In this document: positions 17,513-24,626 of the stretch, in pieces
Layout of the letters: each line of letters starts with the position of its first letter
Position numbering within the stretch: position 1 is the stretch's first letter
Source of the DNA: Arsukibacterium indicum
GTDB lineage: Bacteria; Pseudomonadota; Gammaproteobacteria; Enterobacterales; Alteromonadaceae
DNA: 64,000 nucleotides
Direction: 5' to 3'
Assembly: GCF_019100565.1 (NCBI RefSeq)
Contig: NZ_JAHRID010000004.1
Coordinates: 186,001 to 250,000 of the forward strand
Made by a program: the position numbers and the translations under genes
The notes under the pieces: model-generated
The model's input: the letters and a program-made list of their open reading frames with translations, nothing else
The model's database searches: none
Told to the model about the DNA's origin: nothing

Positions 17513-18220
17513 TCAGATAAATTTAATTTGCTGCTTTAGTTTAGCCGGTAGTTGCTGTAAGTCATCATCATTTTCGCTTACCACCACTAAATCAGCATTT
17601 TTTAACGCCAGACCGCGGCCACGATAAAGCTCGTCTGAAAAATGATGTTCAAATTTCAGGCTGTTTTCATCCGGAATAAAAAACACCGTGGCAAGGCCGT
17701 GCTCGGTTTGCATTACCAGATGCAGTGAGCGGGTACCGCGAAAGTCGCAAAAGTTAGCGTACACAATATTGTATTGCCAGTCGGTAAGTTCCGCGCCAAA
17801 ACTGGCCAGTTTGGCGTTTACCTGGCTTAGTGGCTGCGGCGTTTGCATTTGCGCCATGTAAGGCTGTTCATGATAAACATGAGCCAGCGCATGCTGGCCT
17901 AAGGTCATTTCTGGAAAGCCATAATTAAACCAGTTCAGGGTAAGGCCGGCGACAAAAGCTACCGACGCTGCCAGGGCAATGGCCGCGCTAAAGCGCCTTT
18001 TCTGGGTTTGCTGACTTTGCAGCATTTGCTGGCGCAGCAGGTTAATTTCCAGCGAAGCCGGTACCGTAAACTCGAAAGCCTGCTTTAGCCTGGCCTGATC
18101 GAGCAATAGCTGGCGTTGCAGCTGTTGCAATTCAGGGTCTGCTGCCACGGCACTGGCCAGTTCAGCACTTTGCGCCCGTGGATCGGCTATCAGGGCTTGT
18201 TTCAGGGTTAACTCAGTCAT
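17513..18220 (-). CDS. Membrane anti-sigma factor (DUF3379-type)
   Basis: 235 residues from the ATG at 18218-18220, chosen because AAGGGG lies just upstream and the sigma gene ends 4 bases before. Residues 1-75 form a Gln/Leu-rich helical cytoplasmic part, one transmembrane segment spans about 77-95, and a periplasmic domain follows (NFCDFRGTRSLHLVMQ, then TVFFIPDE). This layout and pairing with an ECF sigma fit DUF3379 anti-sigma factors. It should hold the sigma factor at the membrane until a periplasmic signal arrives. Confidence 0.75.
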   Translation of the reverse strand: MTELTLKQALIADPRAQSAELASAVAADPELQQLQRQLLLDQARLKQAFEFTVPASLEINLLRQQMLQSQQTQKRRFSAAIALAASVAFVAGLTLNWFNYGFPEMTLGQHALAHVYHEQPYMAQMQTPQPLSQVNAKLASFGAELTDWQYNIVYANFCDFRGTRSLHLVMQTEHGLATVFFIPDENSLKFEHHFSDELYRGRGLALKNADLVVVSENDDDLQQLPAKLKQQIKFI

Positions 18221-18224
18221 TTTA

Positions 18225-18899
18225 TTACCCCTTTTGCTGCGTATTCTGTTGCGCACTTTGCTGCACATTTTGTTGCGCTTTTTGTTGCGAGAGCAGGCGC
18301 TGCTTCAGTAAGTGCCGGGCCCGGAATAACCGGGTGTTTACCGTATTGACATTTAAACTCAGCAGCTGACCAATTTCTTCACTGTTAAAACCGGCCAGCG
18401 CCTGCAACAGCAATGGTTCGCTGTATTCTGGTGGCAGTAACAGCAGCTGTTGCTGCAGCAGGGCATTGTCATATTGCTGCTCCAGCCCCGGGTTAATATC
18501 ATCGGTCAGCAATTCCTGCTCTACATCGCTGTAGTCCAGTTGTTTGCGCTCAAACCGGCGGGCATTTTCCCGGCGTAAAATAGTAATAAGCCAGCTTTTG
18601 GCGGCGTTGTCGTCCAGTAACGAATCCAGCGCTTTCCAGGCCCGTAAAAACGTATCCTGGACAATGTCTTCGGCAATATGCTGATCCCGGCATAACCAAA
18701 ACGCATAGCGGTATATATCTGCATGGTAAAGCCGCACTAATTGCTCATACCGCTGGCTGTTACTTTGCGCTTTACGCTTAAATAACGAGGCCGGCAAACT
18801 AAACAGGCTATGTCTTGATGGCGCCATAACAGAAGACTTAACATCAGATGAAAGAGCTGTCAGCCTAATTGACATAGCCAGCCCCTGTAAAGCAGTCAT
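18225..18899 (-). CDS. ECF-type RNA polymerase sigma factor
   Basis: Up to 224 residues. Region 2 is clear (YHADIYRYAFWLCRDQHIAE then DIVQDTFLRAWKALD), and region 4 holds LLPPEYSEPLLLQALAGFN and EEIGQLLSLNVNTVNTRLFR. The first 45 residues are not conserved-looking, so a later start (for example the Met at residue 9 or 25) is possible. The tail is a low-complexity QQxAQQ run. It is co-transcribed with its anti-sigma gene and with the hvf genes, so it probably drives its own operon. Confidence 0.85.
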   Translation of the reverse strand: MTALQGLAMSIRLTALSSDVKSSVMAPSRHSLFSLPASLFKRKAQSNSQRYEQLVRLYHADIYRYAFWLCRDQHIAEDIVQDTFLRAWKALDSLLDDNAAKSWLITILRRENARRFERKQLDYSDVEQELLTDDINPGLEQQYDNALLQQQLLLLPPEYSEPLLLQALAGFNSEEIGQLLSLNVNTVNTRLFRARHLLKQRLLSQQKAQQNVQQSAQQNTQQKG

Positions 18900-18920
18900 T
18901 TACCCGGCAACAGACTAAGT

Positions 18921-19556
18921 TCATTGCAGCACCTCTGGTGCTGAGCGCTCAGTGCTGCGCGTTAGCCAGTAATCGATACTGACGTACCGGCCGCCCCCTG
19001 TGAACAACAGGCTTAACAGCATGGCAAAGTACATTGCCGCAAACTCAATGCCGTTGTTCAGAATGACCAGTTTGCCGCTGGCGGTCAGCCAGTCGTAATT
19101 GCCGTGTTGCTGCAACAGGCTGCGGGCAGCGTCAATCTTGTCGCTGCTATCCATTACCCGTTCATTCAGTAAAATAGTACCGTCGGCCAGCCAGCTGCTG
19201 GTATCGGCTATGGCAGGCCAGCCATAGGGCAGGTGCACAGCGAAAATGGCAACCAGCATGGTTATCATCAACGGAATACTAACCAACCGGGTTAGCAGGC
19301 CCAGTAGCAGCAGAATGCCCCCAAGTAGTTCTGCGGCTATGGCCAGACTGGCCAGCAGCCAGGGCAAAGGTAAACCCAGCCCCCAGTCGCTGTTACCAAA
19401 CCAGGCCACAGTGTCATTAAAATGATTCAGTTTATTCCAGCCGGCCTGAATAAGCACCGGCGAGAGAATAAGCCGCAGTAATAAAGGCGCCAGGCCACTG
19501 ATAGCGGTTAGCTTGCATTTAACGCGCTGATAATAGCGATGCAGGTTTTTAAACAT
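18921..19556 (-). CDS. DoxX-family membrane protein of the HvfA-type cluster (HvfX/HvfD-like)
   Basis: 211 residues, four hydrophobic segments of the DoxX fold. Typical pieces are LLRLILSPVLIQAGWNKLNH and ELLGGILLLLGLLTRLVSIP. A large loop (about 105-160) includes an N-rich and D-rich stretch. DoxX proteins regularly accompany DUF692/DUF2063 RiPP clusters and are thought to act at the membrane in maturation, redox or export. It lies between hvfC and the sigma gene with small gaps. Confidence 0.8.
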   Translation of the reverse strand: MFKNLHRYYQRVKCKLTAISGLAPLLLRLILSPVLIQAGWNKLNHFNDTVAWFGNSDWGLGLPLPWLLASLAIAAELLGGILLLLGLLTRLVSIPLMITMLVAIFAVHLPYGWPAIADTSSWLADGTILLNERVMDSSDKIDAARSLLQQHGNYDWLTASGKLVILNNGIEFAAMYFAMLLSLLFTGGGRYVSIDYWLTRSTERSAPEVLQ

Positions 19557-19648
19557 AATATTGCCCGGTCAGGTGAATATAAAATCTTATCTTATAGGAC
19601 CGCGGCAACGGTTTTACTATTTCAGGGTTTGGCTACCAATTTGCATTT

Positions 19649-20437
19649 TTATACTAAGTAGCGGCAAATGGCACCTTTGCCGGCTAAATCCCGGATTAAG
19701 GGCAGGGCGCCCTGTTGCAGTTGCTGCGCGGTTAAACCGGGTAATTGCGGGCTGATAGCGCTGATCAGCTGGCCAAAGGTCAGACCGGGCTGCTCAGCTA
19801 AATGATTCAGCAGTAATAAGGTTGCCTGACTAAGCTGGACAAACTTTACTTCGTCCTGCTTATTGCGATAAAGCAGAAAAAACACCGGTTGCGCTGGTTC
19901 GGTAGGCTGAAAATCAACACATATTTGCTGTACCGGCCACTGGTAAGCACACAGCATGGCCAGCTCAGACAATTGCAGGCGGGTATTGTCTAGCGCATCA
20001 CCGTTAAGTTCTGCCTGATCTAGTGCCGGTAACTGCTGCTCACTGCTTACGGTAGCAATATACAACTCGGCCCATTCATAATGGGCCAGTTCGGCCAGAA
20101 ATGGTGGGTCGGCAGCAGTTGGCTGGTAATCCTGCAAAAAGCTGACAAATTGTTCGGCGATAAGCAGAAAATAGGGGCTGTGGCAGGCATAGTTACTGAA
20201 AAACTGCCGGGCCAGCCCAGTCCAGTCCGGCTCACTGTACAGAGTTTTTAATACCGGAAAGGCGGTATCGAGAAAACCTTTAACATTATTAAAAAACAGC
20301 TCGCTATACACCTGCAACCGGCGCTGCTCTATCCCTGCAGGCGGCGCAGTAGTGTGCGGGGCGCGAATATAAGCGGCGAACTGCTGCTGCAGTTGTTTAA
20401 AATCGACCATGGCTGGTTGCTGCTTAACAGTGCTCAT
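19649..20437 (-). CDS. hvfC: HvfC/BufC-family RiPP maturation partner (DUF2063)
   Basis: 262 residues. The N-terminal DUF2063 helical domain (about 12-105) shows FAAYIRAP, RRLQVYSELFFNNVKGFLD and FPVLKTLYSE. The C-terminal half is a second, winged-helix-like domain. The family was once called putative DNA-binding, but in MNIO systems it is the recognition partner that presents the precursor to the DUF692 enzyme. The start overlaps the hvfB stop by ATGA, so the two are coupled in translation. Confidence 0.87.
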   Translation of the reverse strand: MSTVKQQPAMVDFKQLQQQFAAYIRAPHTTAPPAGIEQRRLQVYSELFFNNVKGFLDTAFPVLKTLYSEPDWTGLARQFFSNYACHSPYFLLIAEQFVSFLQDYQPTAADPPFLAELAHYEWAELYIATVSSEQQLPALDQAELNGDALDNTRLQLSELAMLCAYQWPVQQICVDFQPTEPAQPVFFLLYRNKQDEVKFVQLSQATLLLLNHLAEQPGLTFGQLISAISPQLPGLTAQQLQQGALPLIRDLAGKGAICRYLV

Positions 20438-21288
20438 ACTGCAAACTTCTGCCGGGCACTGCTGTTAAGCGCTTGTTGTTGCAACGTTCTGATCGTTGCC
20501 AGCTCATGGTGCAGGCTGCTTAGTGCCGGAATATTAAAATCACGCTCGTATAAGGTCGGTTTCACCCCATGTTCCTGATACGCCTGTTGCAATAACTGCC
20601 AAACCGGATCGGGGATATCGGCACCATGAGTGTCAATCAGTAAATCGGCGGCCTGCTGATAATGGCCAGCGACATGATAATAGGCAACCCGCTCTGTCGG
20701 CAGTGCCTGCAAAAATGCTTCGGCGTCATAACCATGATTTACTGAGTTAACATAAATATTGTTAACGTCCAGCAGCAACTGGCAGTCTGCCTGCTTCAGC
20801 ACTTCACAAATAAACTCCAGCTCTGTCATTTGCTGGCCGGGTGCAGCGTAATACGACACATTTTCCAGCACCAGCGGTTGCTCCAGAATATCCTGCACTG
20901 TTCGTACCCGCGCGGCCACATGCTTTACCGCTTCTTCGGTAAACGGAATAGGCATTAAATCGTACAAATGGCCACCAGCCGAGCAGTAGCTTAAATGTTC
21001 ACTGTACAAGGCTATGTTGTGAGTTTTGAAAAATGCTTTTAATTGTTTAACGAAGTCGATATCTAGCGGGTCGGGGCTGCCAATGGACAGTGACAAGCCA
21101 TGACAGGCAAAGGCATAACGTTCTGTCAGTGCCTTAAACTGGCTGGCCAGTTTGCCACCGTAAGGCAGCCAGTTTTCCGGGGCAACTTCAAAAAAATCAA
21201 TTGCCTGGTTATCAGCGGCCAGTACTTCAGACAGCATTTCCCGGCGCAGGCCAAGGCCCGCGCCGGTTAACAGACGTTGGCTTGTCAC
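20434..21288 (-). CDS. hvfB: MNIO (DUF692) iron oxidase, RiPP peptide maturase HvfB/BufB
   Basis: 284 residues, full length for DUF692, a TIM-barrel di- or tri-iron family that includes MbnB of methanobactin synthesis. Candidate metal ligands are visible: His63 in ACHGLSLS, SEHLSY, VLENVSYY, LDVNNIYVN, YHVAGH, DTHG and YERD. These enzymes use O2 to turn Cys residues of a partner peptide into thio-oxazole or oxazolone-thioamide groups that bind copper. It starts 3 bases after the precursor gene and overlaps hvfC. Confidence 0.92.
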   Translation of the reverse strand: MTSQRLLTGAGLGLRREMLSEVLAADNQAIDFFEVAPENWLPYGGKLASQFKALTERYAFACHGLSLSIGSPDPLDIDFVKQLKAFFKTHNIALYSEHLSYCSAGGHLYDLMPIPFTEEAVKHVAARVRTVQDILEQPLVLENVSYYAAPGQQMTELEFICEVLKQADCQLLLDVNNIYVNSVNHGYDAEAFLQALPTERVAYYHVAGHYQQAADLLIDTHGADIPDPVWQLLQQAYQEHGVKPTLYERDFNIPALSSLHHELATIRTLQQQALNSSARQKFAV

Positions 21289-21291
21289 AGC

Positions 21292-21699
21292 TTAAGCTGC
21301 TCCACACTTGCCTTCGCCACATTTCATTTCTTTACTTTTTTCTTCCGCTTTGGCTTTGGCATCGTCTTTCATTTTGGCGGCTTTGTCGGCACCACATTTG
21401 CCTTCACCACACTTCATTTCTTTCGCTTTATCTTCTGCCTTGGCTTTGGCTTTGTCGGCGCCGCACTTGCCTTCACCGCATTTCATTTCTTTGGCTTTGT
21501 CTTTGGCTTTATCTTTCGCTTTATCAGCACCGCATTTGCCTTCGCCACATTTGCCTTCAGTGGCAGCCAACTGGTAAGCCATGCTAAGTTCAGCAGCGGC
21601 AAAGGGATTAGTATCGGCCTGGGCTGCACCAGAGGCGACTGAGCCTAAAGCCAGCGCGCCAAGGGCAAAAGAAAGTTGGGTTTTATTCAGTGTTTTCAT
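21292..21699 (-). CDS. hvfA: Cys-rich RiPP precursor of the HvfA/bufferin type
   Basis: 135 residues. A Sec signal peptide (about 1-28, ending AAQA) precedes a short linker. The tail is a Lys/Asp/Ala-rich region with eight Cys at 51, 56, 74, 79, 97, 102, 127 and 132. Five are in EGKCG, the known modification motif of this family, and three in EMKCG just before it. Cys pairs are spaced five residues apart and separated by charged spacers. The modified peptide is expected to bind copper in the periplasm. It is the first gene of the operon. Confidence 0.9.
   Translation of the reverse strand: MKTLNKTQLSFALGALALGSVASGAAQADTNPFAAAELSMAYQLAATEGKCGEGKCGADKAKDKAKDKAKEMKCGEGKCGADKAKAKAEDKAKEMKCGEGKCGADKAAKMKDDAKAKAEEKSKEMKCGEGKCGAA
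21303..21560 (-). repeat. In-gene tandem repeat coding for EMKCGEGKCG units
   Basis: Three diverged units, about 69-90 bases each, code for Lys/Ala-rich spacer plus EMKCGEGKCGADK-like cores within hvfA. The repeat number is likely to vary between strains. Confidence 0.75.
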
Positions 21700-21730
21700 T
21701 GCGAGTTACCTTTTTGGTTGTCAGAGTCAG

Positions 21731-21762
21731 TTATAAGACCTGCCCAATAGCAAAGGTATTTC
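21731..21762 (-). promoter_or_regulatory. Candidate ECF-type promoter of the hvf operon
   Basis: On the minus strand GAAATAC (21756-21762) and GTCTTATAA (21731-21739) are 16 bases apart, a layout like ECF promoters with a GTC-type -10. The leader to hvfA would be about 25 bases with an AAGG ribosome site. Inferred from layout only. Confidence 0.4.
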
Positions 21763-21777
21763 AAAAATTTGCTTATT

Positions 21778-22053
21778 TCAATGTACCCGGTAAAAACGAC
21801 AGAAAAAGTCAATAACACTGTCCGGGTCCAGCGTGCTGAAACGTACCTTACGATTCGCTACTATCGCTTCGCCCAGTGCCCGTAAGGTATGATCCAACGG
21901 CGCACCTGCCGGGCGCTTCGCACCATGGTCTGCGAACAGGAAATTCAGTGCGGTAGCAGCGTATGATTTGCCCGGTTCCAGTTGCACCAACTCCAGCTCC
22001 TGCAAACGAACACCAAGATTGCGAATTTTCTGCAGACAATTTCGTTCGTTCAT
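21778..22053 (-). CDS. Small hypothetical protein
   Basis: 91 residues (begins MNERNCLQKIRNLGVRLQEL). No signal peptide, membrane segment or known motif. It is basic near the end (VRFSTLDPDSVIDFFCRFYRVH). It points toward hvfA but stops 78 bases before its start, with a candidate promoter in between, so it is probably a separate gene. Upstream bases include GGGG, a fair ribosome site. Confidence 0.5.
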   Translation of the reverse strand: MNERNCLQKIRNLGVRLQELELVQLEPGKSYAATALNFLFADHGAKRPAGAPLDHTLRALGEAIVANRKVRFSTLDPDSVIDFFCRFYRVH

Positions 22054-22235
22054 ATTAACCCCGGCTTAGTTTGATATCTGTTGCTAAGCTTGTATCGGCG
22101 CCGGTGGCAGGATCTTTAACCGGCTTTTTAAAAAAGCAAAATTGCCAGCACAGCTTGCCGGCTTTTTGGTAGTATGTCGGCATAAGCGCTTGCGTAACTC
22201 TTGCTTTAATACTGTTGTTTTAATTAAGGGATAAT

Positions 22236-24626
22236 ATGACCCACAGCCGTTTGCCAGCAGCACTTGAACCTGCGCACCTTGGCCCGATATTAGCTGACGC
22301 TCAGATTGAACAGGCACTGACCACCGCAGAGCTGGTTCCTGGCTTTATAGGCCAGGACCGGGCCAAATCGGCGCTGGCTTTCGCCATTGGTATGGATATG
22401 CCGGGCTACAACCTGTATGTAATGGGCGAGCCGGCATTAGGCCGCTTTACTCTGGTGCAGGATATTCTGCAACATGCTGCGGCCGAAAAGGCCACACCGA
22501 TGGAATGGTGCTATTTAAATAATTTTGAAGACGAACGGGTGCCCAATACCCTGCGTTTGCTGCCCGGCGATGGCCGCTTGCTGGTAAAAAAACTGGAAGC
22601 GTTAATCGATGAATTACTGGATACGTTTCCGGCAGCGTTTGATAACCCGGGGTATCAGCGCAAGAAAAAAGCCATTGCCCGCCAGTTTGATGACAAATAT
22701 GAGCAGGCGATAGAGCGGGTTGAAAAAACCGCCCTGGAAAAAAAAGTGGTGTTATATGAGGATAATGGCGCCGTCAGCTTTTCGCCCATTATTGACGGTA
22801 AGCCGCTGGACGACAGTGAATTCAGCAAAATGACAGACGAGCAACGCCAGTATTTTTACTCGCTGGTGTCAGAGCTGGAAACCGTGTTAAACGATGCCTT
22901 GCTTGAGTTGCCACGCTGGAAACGCGAATTGTCAGAGAACCTGCGGACCCTGCGCAAAGAGACGATAGAGCAGGCCATTAAGCCGATGCTCAAAGAAATG
23001 GAGCATGATTACAGCACTGAACTTGGGGTGCTGAAATATCTGAAAGAAATGCGGCCACACCTGGTAAAAGCGGTGCTGGAGCTATTACCGGATGAGTCAG
23101 ACAGCGAAAAGCAGGAAGAAATTGATAGCCGTGAGATTTTTGTCGAAGAATTTGTGCCAAATGTGCTGGTGCATCACGAAACGATGTCGGGCGCGCCCAT
23201 TATTTTTGAGCCTAACCCCAGTTACGGCAACTTATTTGGCCGGGTAGAGTATAACTCGTCCAGTGGCGCGCTTTATACCAACTACCGGATGATCCGCCCC
23301 GGGGCGCTGCATAAAGCCAACGGCGGCTATTTAATTCTGGATGCCGATCGTCTGCTATCACAGGCTTCGGTATGGGATGCCCTGAAACTGGCATTAAAAA
23401 GCGGTGAAGTGGTCATTGACACCCTAAGCGAGCATGCAGTAACCAATTCAACCATTATTACCCCACGGGCGATTCCGCTTAATGTCAAAGTGGTGCTGCT
23501 GGGCTCGCGCGATTTGTATTATCTGGTGCAGGAAGTAGACGAAGAATTTAATGAACTGTTCCGGGTGCTGGCCGATTTTGAACATTACCTGCCATACAAC
23601 GAGCAAACCCTGAGTTATATGTCACGGCAAATTCAACTGCAAATGCAGCAGCTGAATATTAACCAGTTAACCCGGTGTGGCCTGCGTCAGTTATTGCAGT
23701 TTAGTTTTCGCCAGGCAGAACACCAGCGCAAGCTGTCTGCCCGTTTTGCTGATGTACTGGAACTGGTGCGCGAGGCGTGTTACTACGCGGCCCAGAATGA
23801 CAGTGATTGTTTAAACGAAAGCCATGTGCAGCAGGCATTGCAGGGTAAGCAGCATCGCACCGGCCGGATCAGCGAAGGTTTTCTGGAAGATATTCAGGAA
23901 GGGCAGATTTTAATTGATACCGAAGGCCTGGCGATCGGCAAAATAAACGGCCTGACGGTGCTGGAAATTGGCGATACCGCCTTTGGTACCCCGGCCCGGG
24001 TTAGTGCCACTGTGTTTGCTGGCTCCAGTGGCGTTATAGATATTGAACGTGAAGTGGAGCTCGGCAAAGCCATTCACTCTAAAGGGGTATTACTGCTTAC
24101 CGGTTACCTGGGCGCAAAGTATGCCCGCCAGTTTCCGCTGACCTTGTGTGCCAATATCGCCATGGAACAGTCTTATGGTCATATTGACGGCGACAGTGCT
24201 TCTCTGGCAGAGGTGTGTGCCCTGATTTCAGCCATTACCGATATCCCGATCAAGCAAAGCCTGGCTGTTACCGGCTCAATTAACCAGCATGGCCAGGTGC
24301 AGGCTATCGGCGGCGTAAATGAAAAAATAGAAGGTTTTTTCCGCTTGTGTCAGTCGCGTGGCCTGACCGGCGAGCAGGGTGTGATTATTCCGGCCAGCAA
24401 TCAGCTTAATCTGGTACTGCGTGCTGAGGTTATCGCGGCGGTGGCAGAACAAAAGTTTCATATTTATGTGGTAAAAACCGTGGATGAAGCGCTTAGCCTG
24501 CTTACCGGAGAAGATGCCGGTGAAATGAACCGGCGCGGCCAGTATCCGAAAAAATCGGTAAATGGCCGTGCTATGCAACGTCTGGCAGAAATTGCGGAAC
24601 TGGTTAACGGAAGTCTGGATGAATAG
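22236..24626 (+). CDS. Lon-like ATP-dependent protease (LonB/YcbZ type)
   Basis: 796 residues. A LonB-like ATPase module with a long helical insertion (about 100-330) comes before the C-terminal Lon protease domain. The Ser-Lys dyad is in place: Ser654 in GDSAS and Lys697 in GGVNEKIEGF. The Walker A region is atypical (GEPALGRF near residue 65), as in YcbZ relatives. It is soluble, unlike membrane LonB of archaea. The stop overlaps the next gene by 8 bases, so both are translationally coupled. Confidence 0.85.
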   Translation: MTHSRLPAALEPAHLGPILADAQIEQALTTAELVPGFIGQDRAKSALAFAIGMDMPGYNLYVMGEPALGRFTLVQDILQHAAAEKATPMEWCYLNNFEDERVPNTLRLLPGDGRLLVKKLEALIDELLDTFPAAFDNPGYQRKKKAIARQFDDKYEQAIERVEKTALEKKVVLYEDNGAVSFSPIIDGKPLDDSEFSKMTDEQRQYFYSLVSELETVLNDALLELPRWKRELSENLRTLRKETIEQAIKPMLKEMEHDYSTELGVLKYLKEMRPHLVKAVLELLPDESDSEKQEEIDSREIFVEEFVPNVLVHHETMSGAPIIFEPNPSYGNLFGRVEYNSSSGALYTNYRMIRPGALHKANGGYLILDADRLLSQASVWDALKLALKSGEVVIDTLSEHAVTNSTIITPRAIPLNVKVVLLGSRDLYYLVQEVDEEFNELFRVLADFEHYLPYNEQTLSYMSRQIQLQMQQLNINQLTRCGLRQLLQFSFRQAEHQRKLSARFADVLELVREACYYAAQNDSDCLNESHVQQALQGKQHRTGRISEGFLEDIQEGQILIDTEGLAIGKINGLTVLEIGDTAFGTPARVSATVFAGSSGVIDIEREVELGKAIHSKGVLLLTGYLGAKYARQFPLTLCANIAMEQSYGHIDGDSASLAEVCALISAITDIPIKQSLAVTGSINQHGQVQAIGGVNEKIEGFFRLCQSRGLTGEQGVIIPASNQLNLVLRAEVIAAVAEQKFHIYVVKTVDEALSLLTGEDAGEMNRRGQYPKKSVNGRAMQRLAEIAELVNGSLDE

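Noticed and set aside
21303..21560. Possible CRISPR-like direct repeats
   Set aside because: The repeats are in frame, protein-coding and diverged, with no unique spacers.
21277..21642. Phe-rich + strand frames opposite hvfA
   Set aside because: They are mirror frames of the Lys/Ala/Glu repeats of hvfA, which has a signal peptide and family motifs.
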